Below the pieces are notes generated by a model. The model was given only the letters and a program-made list of their open reading frames with translations, did not search any database and had not been told where the DNA came from. DNA of 64,000 nucleotides. It comes from Xiphias gladius. Lineage: Eukaryota; Chordata; Actinopteri; Istiophoriformes; Xiphiidae. This document shows, one piece after another, positions 1 through 52,985 of this stretch. A program made the translations under genes and the position numbers. The first letter of the stretch is position 1. The number at the start of each line of letters is the position of its first letter. The stretch covers positions 8,798,501 to 8,862,500 of the forward strand of contig NC_053422.1 in assembly GCF_016859285.1 (NCBI RefSeq), given 5' to 3'.

Positions 1-2874
1 ATGAACAAGGTTGCAGCCTGAAATCTGAAACAAATGACGTGTCAGTCAGCAGCCATGTGTCCTGTACAGATAAGAGCATGAGTCAAGTGATTGAAAGGTA
101 AATTAAATGAGTCTTTGCATCATGTTTACTCATCCTAGTTACTGAATGCATTCTCCATTTTTTAGAAAGACCGTTTTGATCTGTACTGGACAGAAGTTGA
201 CATATCTTCAATTCGGATTCTTGTCTTTTTTGTGTAACAGTCCTTCCAGATACTCATTGCAGAAACTTCCATTAACCCATGTCTCAAGCCAGCAGATACA
301 CATACACACATGCTCAGCTGGGTATTGTGAGGACAAAATTATTAGTAACCACTGGCAAACGGCAGCCATAGATGACATCAGCTTGCGGTTTCTACAGTGA
401 CGTTGCTGTTACCACGACGATGCCTGCCTATAGCGACTTAGGCTGTCGGCTTGGCCGCCAAAGTTTGACGCCTCAGGCAAAGTGTGGTCTGGCTCTCCTG
501 TCTATTACATCTTTCTTTCTTTTTCCCCTTTTTTCTTTCTATATAGCTTTACACTTCAGACCTTTTTTTGGATATCCCTCTCTCTCCACCTCGTTCTGCT
601 TCTCTCTCCTGAGTTTCTTTGAATTCATTACACTTTTCTAATTTCCTGTAGCTGTGCTACAACCATTTACTGGAAATGAGTTTGGAAAATAGTTAGTTGG
701 GTTGGCTCAAGTGAGGAAACTTTAAGATGGTTTCAAAACGTAAAATTTTTTTCTTGCATCTTGCACAAACACACACGCACACACACACACACCTGGCATT
801 TTTATCCTTACGAGGGCCTTACAATAGTTACATCAAATGTCTATTTTTAACTTTTTGCGAATCCCAACTCTAATCTTACCTAACATAATACAACATATAG
901 AGAGTTGTAAATGCAAACTCATTTCTGGAACTGAGGGAGGAACTTTCATACAGACCTAAATTATAGAAACTCCTAAAATGTATGTTAATAGGTTTTTGAC
1001 CTTGAAAGCCTATAATTTGATATAGATTCTTTTTATGTCATAGTTCATCTCAGTTATACTAATGGTTTGATGATGGAAATCAAAGATCTAGATCATCACC
1101 AACATTGCATCAGTTGTTCTTTGGCTGACGGCCCATCAGTTCACAAAGGTTTGAAAATATCCTGCTGACACTCACACAAACTATCTACCAGACAGGGGCA
1201 ACATAACCTCATGGTGACGTTAAAATGTTTATGCTCTGAAGGTGTAAATCTCAAACTGGTTCTCAAAAGAGTAGAAGCACAGAAACACAGACAGACACAC
1301 ACATATATACAACAAAGGTCCCCATGTCCGGTCTATTTATAGTTAAGTAAAATGGTTGTTAAGTTGTCCAGAGGCAGCCAGGGGAAAGGTAAAGTTAATT
1401 GAATTTTTGAGAAGATATTTAGCACACATTTAGATGTTAGTTCAATCAGCCAACTGTAGAGTGAGTCAGCCCACGGCTACACATCCCTGTGGACTTGCTG
1501 GCTACACATCAGATAAGACACACAAATATACACTTGCACACACGTCTCTACACACAGGCACGTAAGCGCCCATTTACTCAACATTCAGACATTATCACGA
1601 TTAGAAAACTACAAAGCGAATGAGAAAATGGTCATAGGACAGGGGGCAATAGCTAATTTAACAAACTAAATGTGCACCAAACTCAGGATGTGTATGCACA
1701 TAAACCTATACTTACACACATGCAAGTATATCACTGCAGCACATGGCTGCGTATTGGCACAAAGACAAAGTATGAACATATATTAGTATAAACTTGGCCA
1801 TCTCTTTCCTAATCGTCTTTCTCTCCGCACACACACCAACTCAGATTGCAGTTGTGTTATTACTGGCTTAGTGTCCCCTCTTCATTATCCGTCATCATGG
1901 TTTTAACTCAACGTGTTTTACATTTGGGACCACAGTTCAACTATTTACATACTGCAGCGCTAGATTAAAGCTGTGTGTGTGAGTTTTGTCTGTCAGTCAA
2001 GGAAATGGAAGCAGTTTCAAGCCAACAACAACACTGTAGTCTCTGATCCTTCTTATCTCTGGGTGTTAGAATGATTACAATCACTCAGATTTTTTTTGTC
2101 CTTACCATGTGTTTGTGTGCCTGTGTGAATGTGTGTGGAACATAGCTGCATAGCCTGGACTGTTTTTTTCACAGCCAGACTAAACGAGTCAGTTTAAAAA
2201 TTAAACGAAACAGGGTAACCATGTACTAGTTGGAGTTTCCTCAGTCTTTAAAGAATTTTGTCATAAAAAGGTTTCATTTTCAGATAAGTATGATATCGTA
2301 CAATGTGAAAAAAAAAACACTCAAATCACTTTTTTTGTAATTGGTGGACATCTTGGTGTGACAATTCAATGCAGGTAGTACACCGACAGACGACTGCAGG
2401 ATGTTGCAACTTTCATTTTGTTGCTGTATTTACATGAGTTTTCAAAGTTGCTGGAGGCCATCCTATCAACATCTGTTCAGTATTTCTCCAGAATCATCTA
2501 AGGGGTTTTAATATTACTGTGACTTGCCTGCAGGTCCCGAGCCATATGTTGAGACACAAGCGCAGCTGATTTTTACAGCCTCCGGTCATTTGATATGGAT
2601 TATAAATTACTCGTAAAAAGTGCTGAGTCCAGAGTTGAGTGGAATTGACCGAGAGCCACATTCACAGTTTAGTCTTTATATCCATCCATCCCTTTACCTC
2701 TCTTTGCTCTCCCCTTTCTCTTTATCTGTTGCTCTTTTTTCTCTCTCATCTGTCCGTTTTTAAATTTATCTGTCCTTGTCTTTATCCCTCTCTTCTTTCT
2801 CCCTCTCTTTCTTTCCCTTTGTCTCTCTCTAATATTCCTCTCTATGTTGCTCTCTCTTACCCCTCTCTCTCCAG
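1..2874 (+). other. slit3: slit3 intron (3' part), no exon found
   Basis: No SLIT-like exon could be read here in any frame. The sequence is AT-rich with a short CA tract near 771-792 and a pyrimidine-rich stretch from about 2690 leading into the acceptor at 2873-2874. I looked for the mature miR-218 sequence on both strands and did not see it. Confidence 0.6.
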
Positions 2875-43590
<40,716 letters not shown>

Positions 43591-44940
43591 CAGCACCGCA
43601 GTTCGTCCGTTTGTTTTGCAACACCCACCGCTGCCATTTTGTGAATTCTACATGTCAACGAGGCTGTCGCTCTGAGATTTTTCCACATTGATGAGCAACA
43701 TCATTATGTGATTTTGTTTTTTGTTTTTTTCCACATTCAGTTTGACCGCCGCCAATTTGCTGCCAAGAGAAAACCACAAACAAAAACAAAAACAAAAATG
43801 GGACATGTGTGCGGGTTTTTACAGAGAGAAAATATATTGTAAGATATAAGTGAGAAAAAACATAGAACTTATTTTTATTATGGATTATTCTTTTCTAAAA
43901 GATGATAAAAGGACTGATGAGCTGTTTTTTAATATGTTGATTATATAATGTGTTACATAGTATAAAAAGTTATTTTGTACCTTGTAAGAAGAAAAAGTAC
44001 ACCACAAAATAGATTAACATTCCTTAAAAGTATATGAATTTATATGTATGTATAAATCTATATAAATATATACCCTAACCCAATGAATTTTATATTTTCT
44101 AAGTGTATTTGCATGATGATAATGTGAGTGCTGATGTGTGGGAGGCTTTGGACACTGAGAGAAGAGGGCTGAAGAGAGGAGCTCTGTTGAATCCACAGTA
44201 AGGAACAGGTGGCAGTCTTTTGTCACCCTCTCTCTTGGAGGCTAAAAGGGAACTGAACGTGCCTAGCTACCCTGCTTCACTATATAATGGACATCATCCT
44301 CACATGTGAGTTTTTTCTGAGAAAACATAAAAGACTCTTTCCACAGAGATGATTTAACAGTTGTTTTTTTTTTTCCTAATGTTGTGTTATTCTGTAGTTT
44401 GCTGTTTGGATATCAGACTTGGAGCCACGTGAGGTTTGACGTGAAAATCTGTAAGACATTTGCTATTCGCTAGGAGTTCGTTACAGAATCAGGATCTCCC
44501 ATTTAAATCAACAATGGTGACACGCTGTAAATTCAGCATCATGCAGAGTCTATACCTATAAGCTGCTGAGTTTTAAAATCAGTTTTAAAAATAGATACCA
44601 AGGCAAGAGTAACTTAATACCAGGCCGAAAAGCAGTGTTTCACTGCGCCCTCTGGTTGAACATTTCAGTGTGCATCACTGCTGGGTGTAGTTGGGTGCGG
44701 TCAGTCGTGTGATCTGTTGCACCTGTAACCAACCCCCAACAGTGATGTCACAGTGTACTGACACACCCTGGACTACACTTTATACAGAACCGTACCAATG
44801 TGAGACGTTAAACCACTGGAGGAGACGCAGCCAAGGCAGCTGGTTGAAGTTGCTCTTTGAATGGCTGCTCTTACGTGAGATGGTTTTTTTCTGGCTGGGC
44901 AGGGAAGCTGTTTTGAATAAAGCCGTTACACCAAAGTCAG
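43591..44940 (+). other. slit3: probable slit3 3' untranslated region
   Basis: AT-rich sequence follows the slit3 stop with no coding potential. The first canonical AATAAA is at 44916-44921. The true cleavage point cannot be fixed from sequence, so the end is approximate. Confidence 0.5.
44916..44921 (+). other. candidate polyadenylation signal AATAAA
   Basis: This is the first canonical AATAAA after the slit3 stop, about 1.33 kb downstream. Another lies at 46179-46184. Position is the only support. Confidence 0.35.
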
Positions 44941-47215
44941 CTCCATTTGCCTTAACGGATGCGTATGTTAAAAATGGCGGCCTGAAATTGTTGATTTATA
45001 CATGCTGAAGTGCCTATGTGCACTTATTTTGAAATTCAGAAATGTTTTTGCAATATTGTCAGCGGCTGCTACTCAGCGTTTGATCACTTCGGATGGATGT
45101 TGGCGCTGTCGTGTCACATGTGGCAGTTTGACACCTGTGTCCATGACAACGCAGGCAAAACCCAAGAGCGGCCTTCTTTAAATTATCCCATTCTCCTGAT
45201 CAGGTCGTTTTAATCAGTTTTAATTTGTGATTCATTCAGTGTGTTATGTGATAACATTGTATGATGCAGGTCCGATTATTTGGTGGATAGTGATGTGCTT
45301 TAAGGTGCCTATTAAAAGAATTAACATTTCCATGGAGCACGTACTTCAAAAAGTTTAAGGTGAAGCTTTTTGATAAATACCCTATGTTAATGATTTAAAT
45401 GTTGACATTGACACTGTGGGGTGGACATGTAAAAAAAGTATCATTCAGTTATTGACATAAAGACAGAGTGCTCCAGTCTTCACAGCAAAACCTCCACGAT
45501 GACGACTCAGTAGCCTGCTACGGCAGAGAAGCTTCTGTAACTGTGGCGAAACGAAAGAATCCGATTTGGACCGAGGTACCACAGAACGGCTCAAAAGAAC
45601 TTTAACATCAGTGTGGTTTTTAACTGCCCATAAATGACTAACACATTTACAAGCATAACAAAATACTATACTGTAACTACTACTGTATTGTTTACTTTAT
45701 ACATAGTTGCTTTGTTTACAACAGGTGCAAATTATTGTCAACCTTTATAGTAAATTTACAGCTCTGCTATCATGGGTTTGAGACATATCAGTATTATTTT
45801 TATTTTCCAAACTTTCTGTTCCTCCTATCCGATCCTTCTCACTTCTTTTCTACATACCTTACCTTCCCCTCCTTGCTTCTCTCTGCCTTTTTCCCCCCAC
45901 GTCGTCCATGATGTCTCCTCTGTTTGCTCCAGCTATTCATTTTCACCATCTCCTCCCCTTCTTTTTTTTTTGATTCTTTTCTTTTTTGATGCCTGTTTTC
46001 ACAACAATTTGCCTTTTTACCTGTTGCTTCCTTTTCTTTGTCCTTTTATCCCCTCTTTTCCTGATCCTCAAGGTTTAGTTCTTCATTGTGAACAGAATTA
46101 AAACACCTCAGTTATTAGTTATTGACCATAAAAATAACTGTAAAGTCGATCATTTCCATTTTCCAAGTCCTAGTTTTGAATAAAAACATGAATACGCGAG
46201 TGATAATTGATACTTATGTTGAATGTTAAAATTAAACTACCAATGAAACTACACTCATCTTCCATGTCTGAGTTCTTGAAAAAAATCATCTTTGACTGCA
46301 AATCTTAATTTGTGCAACAAAATGTTCCTCATCATTTGTCTCAGCAGTGTGGCCTAAGGACCAGTTTGTTTTAGTCCCATATACAGCTCTGGTGTATTTA
46401 GAGTTTATTTTATCTTACTTATTTTTTTGTCGAGGCAGGTTATAAAGGCGGTCTTTACCCAAATATTTGGGTAAAATATGACCAATATGTGACTTGTTTT
46501 TTTCCCTAATTTTTCTACCTACGCTGGTAGTGATGCTACTCAGTGGGACATGCACCATCAATATGACAACAAAAGAATATACCTTTTTTCTGTATCACTT
46601 TGATTCAATAACTCCCGACCAAATCTGAACATGTGGTTTTTTTTTTTAACCTCATTTTCTTAAAATAGCTAATACTCCGTTACTGTGTTGGGATCATTTA
46701 AACCTGCTTCCAGTTTTTTTTTTAGTTTTTTTTCTTTTAAATTAGAACCATTTTTCTTTTCATTTTCTTGATTATGTGGAACCATCTTCCTTATTTTGTC
46801 TTTCTATAATTATTTCAGGAAATTTCCTGAAACATACAGGAAACTGTGATGGGGAAAGTTGGAATCATCCACTGTGTAAGTGGATAATTTAAAACTAACT
46901 CTATCACCAATACTTCATTTTTATTCAAAAACTGTCTTGAGCTTTGAGTTTTACAAACTTTTATTGATCCTTTTAACTTTCCTTTGATTGCCCTCAGCAA
47001 CAGGAATGATTGGCGCACTGGTAAAATCTCATTTTTATTCATACTGTTGTGAAATCTTAATGATTTACAGGAATGTTTTTCACTTCATTGAGCCCTGCTG
47101 TGAGGTTATAAAGTACCTTGACTCAAGTACTGTGCTGAACTACAGTTTTGAGGTACTTGTACTCAAACTTGTGTATTTCTTCCACCTCTGTCAGTACGAG
47201 GCCACTGGCCTCGTA
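44941..47215. other. intergenic, no gene seen
   Basis: AT-rich sequence with pyrimidine-rich patches (about 45800-46080). No coding, RNA or repeat signal could be supported. Confidence 0.6.
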
Positions 47216-47285
47216 TAATAATGATAATAATGATGATAATAATAATAATAACAACAAAAACAATAATAATAACAAAAACAATAGG
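47216..47285. repeat. AAT/AAC-rich simple repeat
   Basis: A run of AATAATGAT, AATAAT and AACAAAAAC units just upstream of a GC-rich segment. Confidence 0.85.
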
Positions 47286-47710
47286 TTTCTTCGCCCCGTG
47301 ACAGAAATGTCTTCGCGGGCTCCTCGGGCTCGTCGCGGCCGGTAGAAACCAGTCCTCCCGGTCAAACGCGGCCCCGCCGCCTCGCCGCCGGGTGAGAAGT
47401 CGACGTCCGTCGATTACAACACGTCCGACTAAATGTCGAACGGTGGGATGCGGTCGGCCGCCGTGACGGGGGAAGTCTCCCCGGAGACACTCGGGCCTCA
47501 CCACAAAAACAACAAAAACAACAAAAACCCAAAAAAACGGAGCTGAGCTCACGTAGCATGAAACAGTCGAGCGGTGGCTCGTTTTCCGGTGATGCTACTG
47601 GCACCAGCTCCCTGACTAGTCCGCTGCGGCGGCTCGTGTTCGACCAACGGTCGGTGTCCTACTTCAGGCGGAGAAAAGGGCTTCAGAGTCCAATAGCGTG
47701 AGTCCCGCAC
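47285..47710 (+). promoter_or_regulatory. CpG-rich segment, likely promoter/first-exon region
   Basis: An abrupt change from AT-rich surroundings to sequence dense in CG dinucleotides (for example GGCTCGTCGCGGCCGG and CCGCCGCCTCGCCGCCGGG). It covers a candidate first coding exon that ends at a good GTGAGT donor. No TATA box is evident. Confidence 0.5.
47558..47697 (+). CDS. candidate first coding exon of an unidentified gene
   Basis: An ATG at 47558 opens 46 codons plus two bases before a GTGAGT donor at 47698. The predicted start is MKQSSGGSFSGDATGTSSLT and continues with a basic stretch, SVSYFRRRKGLQSPI. I do not recognise the family. No signal peptide or known domain is visible. The support is CpG-rich context, an open frame running exactly to a strong donor, and codon choice unlike the flanks. 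A downstream exon was not convincingly found: a phase-compatible acceptor at 48566-48567 would add a short basic tail ending at a TGA at about 48673, but that piece overlaps a repeat-like segment. It could also be a non-coding first exon. Confidence 0.4.
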
Positions 47711-47772
47711 ACTCTCCGTCTGTCTGCCTCTTATTTGCTTGCCAGTTGTTTTACTTATGGTTAAATGTTTCC

Positions 47773-47805
<33 letters not shown>

Positions 47806-48303
47806 TGAACTTCTTCCTGTGTGTTGCACAGCCACACAGGAAGCCATGCTCTAGGCCACCTTGTTTGACCGCACAGTGAATCTGTGGTGCGGTGATGTGC
47901 TAATCACAGCCTGCAAGGCTTTGAATAATTTACATCCTCTCATTCCCTTGCATTTAACTGGCTTGTTCACCCTCCCGTGTGATTTGAGCACAGTGTGTGC
48001 ACAGTGCGTCCGCTGCTAATTGCTTGTGAGAATCTCTTGTTTTGTTTTTGTTTTTTTTTTGCTGTGGGTAAAATACTATGGGCCATGTATCTTTCTTTTT
48101 ATGCATCTGGATAAGAGTGTGTAAGTCATGTATTTGATTCATGCATCGGCACTTTTTTGATGGAAGCACAACCTTTTTAATCTGTGAATGTTTTTTAGTG
48201 GTCAGTCAGTTGAGCGTTCAGTACAGATTTGTTCCTGTATCAGAGTATGAGCTTTGTTTTACTTGTAAAACTACGTGTTTGTATGCTTAGACAATAAGTA
48301 AGA

Positions 48304-48306
<3 letters not shown>

Positions 48307-48351
<45 letters not shown>
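48307..48351. repeat. (GT)22 microsatellite
   Basis: A perfect 45-base GT run. A shorter GT run lies at 47781-47804. Confidence 0.95.
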
Positions 48352-48353
<2 letters not shown>

Positions 48354-48529
48354 CAAGCCAAACGCTTACAACATTACATATGACAATACACCACCGTACG
48401 TTCCATTTAACACCCTAATCTGCACAGCACGTGTGTCCCACAACCTATGTGGACCTATAAGATTTCCCAGCGCTGTCAAGCCTAGTGGGAAGCGTTGATT
48501 CGGCATCGGTCAACCGAGAACAGTTACAC

Positions 48530-48658
48530 CATGATGTTCATTCATCAAACCCCCTGCTTCTCACCAGGAGATGGCAGCAGTGTATAGACAAAGAGTACCA
48601 CGGCATGGACAGACTTCGCAGATGGTTTTACAAGTCATTTGATTCATGCTTTAGTCAG
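48530..48658. repeat. dispersed-repeat-like segment, copy 1
   Basis: Two pieces recur elsewhere in the window: 48630-48658 matches 56039-56067 with two mismatches in 29 bases, and the stretch around 48538-48580 (CATCAAAC then AGATGGCAGCAG) resembles 56896-56927. It holds a CTCF-like motif at 48564-48577. Confidence 0.5.
48564..48577 (+). promoter_or_regulatory. CTCF-like motif, plus strand
   Basis: CCAGGAGATGGCAG agrees with the CTCF core at 13 of 14 positions; the mismatch is at position 5. A close copy lies at 56912-56925. Confidence 0.3.
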
Positions 48659-49196
48659 ACACATGTATCGTGAAAACACATTCGGCATTTTCAATATCAT
48701 TCATCTCTGGAATTTAAGGGGAAAAAAAGCCAATAAAAGCATATAGAGGGCTTAAGCTGCAGGTACATGTGTATAGTTTCAAAAATGAAATATTTCCTAA
48801 AAGGGATACTTGTAAAAAGTTTGCATGAATCAACAAACTTCTTTTGTACTCGGAGTCCGAAAGGACTGTGTAAAGGTGGTTTGCACAAGGTGCTCGGAAA
48901 CAGCAAGCCAAGCCACTTACAGCAGCTAAGCTGGCAGATGTAGACAGTGGCGTTCCATTTCTCCACCACTGATATTCATTATTCAGTAACGGTATAGGTG
49001 ACTTGACCTCAACCCCACATGTAGGAGGTTCGGGGTACGGAAAGCTGAGCGTTGCAAGAGATCTCATCAGACCAACTGTGCCTGTTTTAGATTTCCTGGT
49101 CTTTATAGTATGTGTATAGTACTAAATCTAACCTGATAGCGATTCATTTTGTTGTGCTTCACAGCCACATTATACAGGATTTTAAAGTCCTTTCTT

Positions 49197-49197
<1 letters not shown>

Positions 49198-49235
<38 letters not shown>
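49198..49235. repeat. (CA)19 microsatellite
   Basis: A perfect CA run of 38 bases. Confidence 0.95.
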
Positions 49236-49237
<2 letters not shown>

Positions 49238-50539
49238 TTCTTATCACTTCTTTTCCTTTTACCATTTTCACCCCCTTTGCTGCACACAAGCCGCAATCTG
49301 TGTGGCTGTAGTTAGCAAAGGGGCAGACTCACAGTCCGCTCCGCCCCAAAATCCCGAAACACCTTTTCATTTACGTGGACTGTGGTATCTGTAACTTTTC
49401 TCTAAAATCTTGCATCTGTTACTGGAATCGAATTACGACTTTGTAATGCAGAGTCTGTAATTGGTTAGATCAATGAATAACCACTCCGGCTGGCATCCTC
49501 TAGGTGATGTGACGACATGATTCTTCATTGGGATTGTTGCCCTATCTATCTGTCTATGTTTGGTTTAACCAACACAGTCATCTATCTGTCTGTCTATCAT
49601 ATTATATCTATCTGCCTCTGTACGGTGCTTACTGTAGCCTACGGGTTCCCCTAGGAAAAAAATCTGAATACTCCTGTCAGTGTATGTATAACTACCTTTT
49701 GTAGTTTCCATGTGTTCTTTGTTTCCTACAATGTCTACTGATGTGCTCATACGCCATGATTCCTGACTGTCGGTGTTTCTCTACATCTAATCACAAGACT
49801 ATATCAGCGATCACTTTCATAAGATGATATTTTATGTTATCTACTTTTACATTTTAGGTTGAGAATTTTGGGGCGGGCTGAAACCAACTTTCGTGTACAA
49901 CTGTAAGTCACAGAGGTGGCATTTTGAGGAAAGTATGTGGAACAAGTTGCAGTAAATTGTGGTTAAACAGTTCAGCTTTATCGACTTTTCCCCTTCAACT
50001 GCCGTGATAACGGATAAGAAAAACCACAGAGGAGAGTGTACACGCTCAGAAAGAGAGAGGCTGTACAGAGGGATCGGGGGATAAATCTCAGTAACAGCTG
50101 CACTGCAGTGTCTATAAGAGAGCCACATATTCAATGAGTTAGCTAGAGGCATAAAAGTTTAACATTGTAGTTTAGATCTTCTAGATTCATATTTAACAGT
50201 GAGATTGTGTGGTGTGCAATGTAATTTGTGAATATGCACAACAGAATAAGATTAATCCATGTATGTGTTTTAATATTATTACACATAAAACACAAGAACA
50301 ACAGCATTTCTTGACCTTCAGATCAGTGTGTGTGACAAAAACACAACTTTGGGTCCATTTAGTAGCATTTTCTGAGTTTTCAACCATGCCTTGGTGGAAG
50401 CTTGAGTTTAGATTAATTTGTCATTACAGCATTTCTATATGCCCAGACTTAATCCTATTCACTTCACTTCAGTGACGACACAAAAAAATATTTCCCTTCA
50501 CCGAAAAGAATTTCATTCACTAACACTGTGAGTCTTTCT

Positions 50540-51770
50540 CTACAGTATGTTAACCTCACAGGAGCCCGGCTGCATTATCTGAAGTTTAGCAATGAGTCTG
50601 ATGGCTTTTTTTCTAAACCAAGGATATACAAAGGCATAGATCACAGGGTTTAGACAGGAGTTAAAATACACCAGAAAACCCATGAAGAGCCGACGGATAT
50701 TTTGTGTCCTCTGAGAGAGGGACAGAAATATGGGCAGTAACACATATGAAACACAGCCACAACATTACCGAGGGTCGTGGCTGCCTTCCGCTCAGACGTG
50801 TTAGCAGTTACAGTGCGTGAATGCGGGAGCGCGACTGCTGTTTTGTGGGAGCGCGGGGCTTGTGCTTGAGACAGCCACCGGAAATACTCTTACATACAGA
50901 AATATGATGAAACTAGTGGGTATAATAAAGCTGACAACAAGGCTCAAATCTCCTGCAGTGTTAATCACACGTTCTCCATAACAGGATTTATACCTGCCTA
51001 GTTGTTTCAGGTGATCATATGAAAAGAGATTGCTAACAAAAAGAGAGTAGCTCCAACACAGACCAATGCTGATTCTGACTTTTGTCACAGTGACTTTGGT
51101 GGGGTAACGCAGAGGGTAACAAATGGCCACATAACGGTCGAATGATATGAACACTATGGCTTGCTATTGAGGCGGAAATAATGATGAAGCCTGACAAATA
51201 ATACGCTACACATATGAGGACACCCAAGAAGCAGCAGGTGTCCTTTAAGATGATTATACCTGGCATCGCCACGAGGCCCACGAGAAAGTCTTGAGACAGC
51301 CAGAGAGAGGAGGATGAGGTTGGTGGTAGTGTGGAGCTGCCTGGAGTCAGAGAATATCATCACTGTGGATATTAACAGTATTATCAATATCAGTAGTACT
51401 CAAGTAATAAGGGCAGTGATTATAGTTTAAACTGTATCAAAGTAGTAGATATGTGCTGCAAGCACTGTTCTCCACACAAGATCGTAATCTGAGGGCTAGA
51501 TATGAAAACCTCTATCCCACAGCTACTACTACTACTCTCTGTAAATCTAGCTCTAACAGTGAATCAGCATTTCTGAGGTGCGTATTTCTGCCTGAAGTGG
51601 GAGACGGAGATGATGACCAGCAGGTTGCGAGCGGCAGTCGTCAGAGAGATGGGGGACAGAAAGTAGAGGAGCACGAATCCACCATGTGGAGACACTGGCT
51701 TCCTGCGAGGGGTGTTAAGGAGTTGTGGAAAGCAGGGCTCAGCTCCTTCCAGGGTCTCTGTCTTCAGAAA
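50540..51770 (-). pseudogene. trace-amine-associated receptor (TAAR) pseudogene
   Basis: Minus-strand pieces line up as a class A GPCR of the TAAR type: N-terminus and TM1 (LEGAEPCFPQLLN, then NLLVIISVSHFRQ; about 51760-51592), TM2 (LHTTTNLILLSLAV), TM3 to the DRY box (VGLVAMPGIIILKDTCC, then FISFDRYVAICYPLRYP), the third loop (SERKAATTLGNVVAVF) and TM7 (FNSCLNPVIYAFVYPWFRKK), ending at TAG 50540-50542. Damage includes single-base insertions in TM2 (near 51289) and before the DRY box (near 51152), a shift near 50860 and loss of most of TM6. The usual start Met appears to be replaced by Thr. A 251-base gap inside the first intracellular loop could be an intron or insertion. The TM3 aspartate that binds amines is not present, which fits teleost class III TAARs. 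Confidence 0.85.
51341..51591 (-). other. intron-like or insertion gap in the TAAR pseudogene
   Basis: The receptor reads up to HFR on one side and resumes at QLHTTTN on the other. On the minus strand the gap begins GCAGAA after TTCAG and ends TCTGACTCCAG, so splicing would need a rare GC-AG intron. CAGGCAG occurs at both borders, which would also fit an insertion with a seven-base duplication. Confidence 0.5.
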
Positions 51771-52124
51771 GGGGAGGAGGAGAAGACACACTGCTTGAGG
51801 TTTTGGCAGCTTTCTGACCAAAACTCTGTGTTGTACATCTGATTTATATTCCCTCATTCCCTACCCTCCTCTCCTGCCCCTTAGTATCTCTCTATACATC
51901 ATTCTCTATTGCTCTCTCTCTCTCCATCCCCCTCCTCCCTCCCTCCCTGATTTACTCCTGTCTAAGCCTGGCCCAAGGCCCAACAGCTTATCCAACTTTC
52001 TGGCAAGAACTTTGCCCAAAGTCAATATTGTATTGAAAGTCTCTCTAAAGTTTTCTTTCAAATTCTTTTTGATATTTTGGCATTGTAATAGTTTTAAACT
52101 AGGCCCGTCTTCTAAAAATTACAT

Positions 52125-52985
52125 TTAAACAGTTAAGACCAGAAATATTTGGACAGTAACCCACATTTTTTTTTGTTCTACAGGCTCTGAGCTTCAGCAC
52201 ATTCAACTTGAAATAAAACTGGACACCATCTTGCGATGCGATGACACCAGCCACGACGCCTGTCGACATGTTGACGTTCAGTTGCATAAGTACTCAGTAC
52301 TCATCAATACATTGTTACATGGGTGCTCAGTACAGTTGGGTCGCATCATGCCCATCTTTGAAGTTGGCCTTCACTTTGTTCTCAGCTGCAGACCTTTTAA
52401 AAGTTTCGTGACTGAATCTTGCATGGCTGTGATGCCATCACGCTGACAAAATAGTACAAAAAGTACTCAAAAACGCTTGTGGTCATTCACGCTACAGTAG
52501 GTGTCTCCAGGACCAAAAATCTATCAGAGGGACATCAAAAGTAGCTGGTTTGCCAAATCAACAGTTTGGTATATTCCTAAAAAATCATGTGCGTAAAGGA
52601 AAACTAGAAAATGGCAAATAACCTGGTAGACAGAGGAGCACGAGTCTTGTGGATGAGCAGAGCATCATTTGCATGGTGAAGAAAAAACCCCTTTATGACT
52701 CCACAGCAAGAATTTATAAAGAGAAATTAGACTCAAAAGGATTTAGATTTACAAATGTTTACAGTGATTTGTGTATAATTTTGGGTACTCACAATGCGTA
52801 CTCCAATCCACACAGAAATATCAATGAATTTGAACACATGTAAATCAATTTCACAAATGCACACAACCTGAATAAATAATATTTTACATACAGAATTTTA
52901 CCTTCAACTTCACAGATCTGATTATTTTTGCTTTTGAACATCTTCCTTTGTATACAAATGTCTAAAAATATTGGTGACATTCTTT
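52125..52985. mobile_element. possible DNA-transposon remnant
   Basis: The left side holds AAGACCAGAAATATTTGGACA followed by GGCTCTGAGCTTCAGCACAT, strings I associate with a common fish DNA-transposon end. The right side (ACAAATGTCTAAAAATATTGG near 52956) is a loose inverted version. No transposase frame is visible between them. Confidence 0.35.

Larger units (their letters stand above)
47698..50539. other. intergenic or intronic stretch
   Basis: It contains GT tracts at 47781-47804 and 48307-48351, a CA tract at 49198-49235, a CTCF-like site at 48564-48577 and a repeat-like segment around 48530-48660. No gene could be supported. Confidence 0.6.

Noticed and set aside
47163..47552. 129-codon minus-strand open frame over the CpG-rich segment
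   Set aside because: It begins in simple repeat (Phe/Val and Ile runs) and has no domain or donor. It is most likely a shadow of GC-rich sequence.
48568..48673. Possible second exon of the gene starting at 47558
   Set aside because: The phase fits and an AG is present, but the stretch overlaps a repeat-like segment with a copy elsewhere and encodes no recognisable domain.
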